From an uncultured Pedosphaera sp. (GTDB taxonomy: Bacteria > Verrucomicrobiota > Verrucomicrobiia > Limisphaerales > Pedosphaeraceae), in contig CAIXFN010000049.1 in NCBI GenBank assembly GCA_903918755.1, positions 62,001 to 126,000 on the forward strand: DNA of 64,000 nt, given 5' to 3'. The first letter of the stretch is position 1. Each line of letters begins with the position of its first letter. The notes below the pieces were generated by a model that made no database searches, had not been told where the DNA came from, and was given only the letters and a program-made list of their open reading frames with translations. A program made the position numbers and the translations under genes. Shown here in pieces: positions 61,715 through 64,000 of this stretch.

Positions 61715-62629
61715 ATGAAAACAGGCTACTTAATTGACATGGACGGCGTGATCTACCGGGAAAACAATCTCATCCCCGGAGCGGCGGATTTTGTCCAGGC
61801 ACTGATCGCCACGGGCACGGCATTTTTGTTTCTCACGAACAATTCGGCCCCCACGCCCGAGGATCTGGCGGTGCGGTTGAAGCACTTGGGAATTCACGGG
61901 CTCACCGCGAAGCATTTCTACACTTCCGCCCTGAATACCGCGGATTTTCTCAGCGAAACGGACGAAGGCTGCACCGTCTTTGTCATCGGCGAGGGCGGGT
62001 TGCTGACCGCCTTGCACGAACGCAAAATCGCGAACGATGGCATCCGGCCCTCCTACGTCGTGGTGGGCGAGGGCAGCACGACGATGGAAAAATTGGGCAA
62101 GGCGCACGAGTGCATTGAGCGCGGCGCCCGTTTGCTGGCCACCAATCCCGACAATTGGTGCCCGGTCTCCAGCGAAAAAACCCGGCCAGGCGCCGGGGCG
62201 ATCGCCGCGTTTCTGGAAGCGAGCACGGGGCGGCGGGCGTACTACCTGGGCAAACCCAACGGCTACATGTTCCATCGAGCGCGCCGCAAATTGAATGAGC
62301 TGGCCCTCAGTCCGCCCAATCGCGTTGTGATGATCGGCGACACCATGGAAACCGACATCCGCGGAGCCTTCGAGGCCGGGATGGAAAGTTATCTGGTGCT
62401 GAGCGGCTCCACGCAGATCGAGGGTGTCGGAGATTATGTTTACCAGCCGAATCGCATTTTAGTTACCGTGGGCGACCTGATCGAGGAGGTCAAAACCGGC
62501 CAGGTTGCCGCGAACGGCGACCCCGCGCTGCCGCCGGAGGGCTTGCACAGTCACCGCTCCGGCACGCGTCATCAGACGGATATTTTTGCCTTCCACAAAC
62601 CGCGACCGCGCCCCGCCATGACCAAGTGA
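61715..62629 (+). CDS. NagD-type HAD-IIA family phosphatase
   Basis: 304 residues from the ATG at 61715, which places the catalytic LIDMDGVIY at residues 6-14 (nucleophile Asp8, Asp10). Later motifs are FLFLTNNSAPTPEDLAVRL (motif II), YYLGKPNGYMFHRA (motif III Lys) and VVMIGDTMETDIRGAFEAGM (motif IV acids). The C2-type cap sits between motifs II and III, as in NagD. Members dephosphorylate small nucleotides or sugars. The C-terminal tail of about 40 residues (PEGLHSHRSGTRHQTDIF) is longer than in NagD and has no known role. Confidence 0.92.
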   Translation: MKTGYLIDMDGVIYRENNLIPGAADFVQALIATGTAFLFLTNNSAPTPEDLAVRLKHLGIHGLTAKHFYTSALNTADFLSETDEGCTVFVIGEGGLLTALHERKIANDGIRPSYVVVGEGSTTMEKLGKAHECIERGARLLATNPDNWCPVSSEKTRPGAGAIAAFLEASTGRRAYYLGKPNGYMFHRARRKLNELALSPPNRVVMIGDTMETDIRGAFEAGMESYLVLSGSTQIEGVGDYVYQPNRILVTVGDLIEEVKTGQVAANGDPALPPEGLHSHRSGTRHQTDIFAFHKPRPRPAMTK

Positions 62630-62724
62630 CGTGCTGACGGCGGCAGTCGGCCGCGGATGCAAACGGCGCGGTGCCAGCCGAAACGGGTTGCCAATCCCGT
62701 TGCGCGATCGCATCCGTGCTCCTT

Positions 62725-64000
62725 ATGATGGGCGGCATGAAAAGCATTCGCGGCATCTGTTGTTTGCGGTTGGCTTGGGTTGGTCTCTGGCTGACTTCTG
62801 CCGGATTTGCGGCGGGCGGCGAGGTCTGGCTGACGACGCCGGACCGTTCCGCACTTTTTCAACGGCAAGCCTCCCCAATCGATTTTGCGCCCGGCACGAA
62901 CGCGAACCCCACCATTGAAATCGACGGGACGCGGACGTGCCAAACCATGGCGGGATTCGGCTTCACCCTCACTGGCGGCAGTGCGCAACTGCTGCACCAC
63001 ATGGGGACAGCCGCGCGTGCCGCCTTGCTGCGCGAATTATTCGCATCGGATTCCACCAATATCGGTCTCAGTTATTTGCGCATCTCCATCGGCGCGTCCG
63101 ACTTGAATGATCACGTTTTTTCCTATGATGACCGCCCGCCCGGCGAGACGGATCCGACGCTGGCGCATTTTGATCTGGCACCGGATCGGGTGGACTTGAT
63201 TCCCGTTTTGCGGGAGATTTTGCAAATCAATCCCGGTTTGGAAATTCTGGGATCCCCGTGGTCGCCGCCCCCCTGGATGAAAACGTCGCGCAGCAGCAAG
63301 GGCGGCAGCTTGCGGCCGGAGTTTTATGGCGCCTACGCGCAGTATTTTGTCAAATACCTCTCGGGGATGCGCGCGACGGGTATCCGCGTCGCGGCCATCA
63401 CTGTCCAGAACGAGCCGCTGAATCCGAACAACAATCCCAGCCTGTTAATGACTGCAACGGAGCAGGGCACTTTCATTCGTGACCATCTGGGACCCGCTTT
63501 GCGGGCAGCCAAGTTGAACACCCGGATCCTGTTGTACGATCACAACGCCGATCACCCGGATTATCCGCTGGCGATTCTGGCGGATGCGGAGACGCGCAAT
63601 TTTGTGGATGGTTCGGCCTTTCATTTGTATGCCGGCCGGATCGAAGCCCTCAGCCGGCTGCATGAAGCTTATCCCGACAAGGGGATTTATTTCACCGAGC
63701 AATGGATTGGTGCGCCGGGCAATTTAGGGGGCGACCTGAATTGGCACACCCGCAATTTGATCATCGGCGCCACGCGGAACTGGAGCCGGACGGTGTTGGA
63801 ATGGAATCTGGCGGCCGACGCGCGGCTGGCCCCGCATACCCCGGGTGGTTGTGATCGCTGCCTGGGCGCGCTCACGATTGAGGGTGATGCGGTGACCCGG
63901 AATCCAGCCTATTACATTATCGCGCACGCCTCCAAATTCGTCCGGCCGGGGGCCGTGCGGGTGGAATCCAGCATGCCGAATTCCCTGCTCAACGTGGCTT
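62725..64000 (+). CDS. Secreted glycoside hydrolase family 30 enzyme (3' end outside window)
   Basis: At least 425 residues are visible before the right edge. Three ATGs in frame (62725, 62728, 62737) precede a signal peptide (LRLAWVGLWLTSAGFAAG). The GH30 TIM barrel follows: TMAGFGFTLTGGSAQLL (strand 1), LSYLRISIGASDLND, GSPWSPPPWMKTS, AITVQNEPLNPNN (acid/base Glu) and KGIYFTEQWIG (nucleophile Glu), then NWSRTVLEWNLAAD. GH30 enzymes are retaining glucosylceramidases, glucanases or xylanases; the specificity here cannot be told. It is exported and probably acts on polysaccharides or glycolipids outside the cytoplasm. Confidence 0.93.
   Translation, partial: MMGGMKSIRGICCLRLAWVGLWLTSAGFAAGGEVWLTTPDRSALFQRQASPIDFAPGTNANPTIEIDGTRTCQTMAGFGFTLTGGSAQLLHHMGTAARAALLRELFASDSTNIGLSYLRISIGASDLNDHVFSYDDRPPGETDPTLAHFDLAPDRVDLIPVLREILQINPGLEILGSPWSPPPWMKTSRSSKGGSLRPEFYGAYAQYFVKYLSGMRATGIRVAAITVQNEPLNPNNNPSLLMTATEQGTFIRDHLGPALRAAKLNTRILLYDHNADHPDYPLAILADAETRNFVDGSAFHLYAGRIEALSRLHEAYPDKGIYFTEQWIGAPGNLGGDLNWHTRNLIIGATRNWSRTVLEWNLAADARLAPHTPGGCDRCLGALTIEGDAVTRNPAYYIIAHASKFVRPGAVRVESSMPNSLLNVA

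Noticed and set aside
1-64000. tRNA or rRNA genes
   Set aside because: I looked for T-loop-like GGTTCGAATC sequences and conserved rRNA stretches and found none I could fold into a gene.

Overview
This is a GC-rich window from a Gram-negative bacterium, most likely a member of the Verrucomicrobiota (Pedosphaera / Limisphaerales type). The evidence is a PilM/PilN-style type II secretion operon, a C39-protease Rhs protein beside a LamG protein, a DUF3500 protein, a PQQ-propeller protein and clusters of short palindromic intergenic repeats. No rRNA or other strong taxonomic marker is present, so this placement is an inference. I saw no tRNA, rRNA, CRISPR array or intact insertion sequence.

Region 1 (1-15437, minus strand) is one compact operon with overlapping stop/start codons. 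It runs gspG, gspH, gspI, gspJ, gspK, a fused PilM/PilN (GspL-like) gene, a PilO/GspM gene with a GspC/PilP-like tail, and then an enormous secretin-family gene that leaves the window at base 1 still in frame. At least 2,879 codons of that last gene are visible. They carry about 34 tandem secretin-N-type modules instead of the usual three or four, including an internal 927-nt duplication. No gspE or gspF gene is present here.

Region 2 (15768-21480) has a sugar-metabolism pair (TIM-barrel isomerase/epimerase-like and Gfo/Idh/MocA dehydrogenase) ending at a good terminator. It is followed by two clusters of palindromic repeats that bracket an AraC-type regulator and a small secreted protein.

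Region 3 (21739-37454, minus strand) is a polymorphic toxin locus. A LamG protein and a 2,116-residue secreted Rhs protein (N-terminal C39 peptidase domain, C-terminal GH-E-like nuclease tip) are followed by an Imm22-like immunity gene and a frameshifted small gene. Three orphan Rhs-tip cassettes come next. Each has its own near-identical signal peptide and a stretch of near-identical Rhs core, a different toxin tip and a different small downstream gene that is probably its immunity gene. A further immunity-like remnant ends the array.

Region 4 (37912-44309) holds a PQQ-propeller protein, a long gene-poor stretch with tandem repeats of about 141 bp, an internally deleted Uma2-family remnant, a GNAT acetyltransferase, and a Tat-exported phosphatase-fold protein translationally coupled to a membrane protein.

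Region 5 (44328-64000) is mostly housekeeping: a secreted alpha/beta hydrolase coupled to metG, a ClC channel with CBS domains, a three-gene envelope-glycan operon (DUF2723/TPR protein, GT4 glycosyltransferase, WecA/MraY-type transferase), an RlmD-like rRNA methyltransferase coupled to a DUF3500 protein, uvrA, an orphan DNA methyltransferase, a NagD-type HAD phosphatase, and the start of a GH30 glycoside hydrolase that leaves the window on the right.
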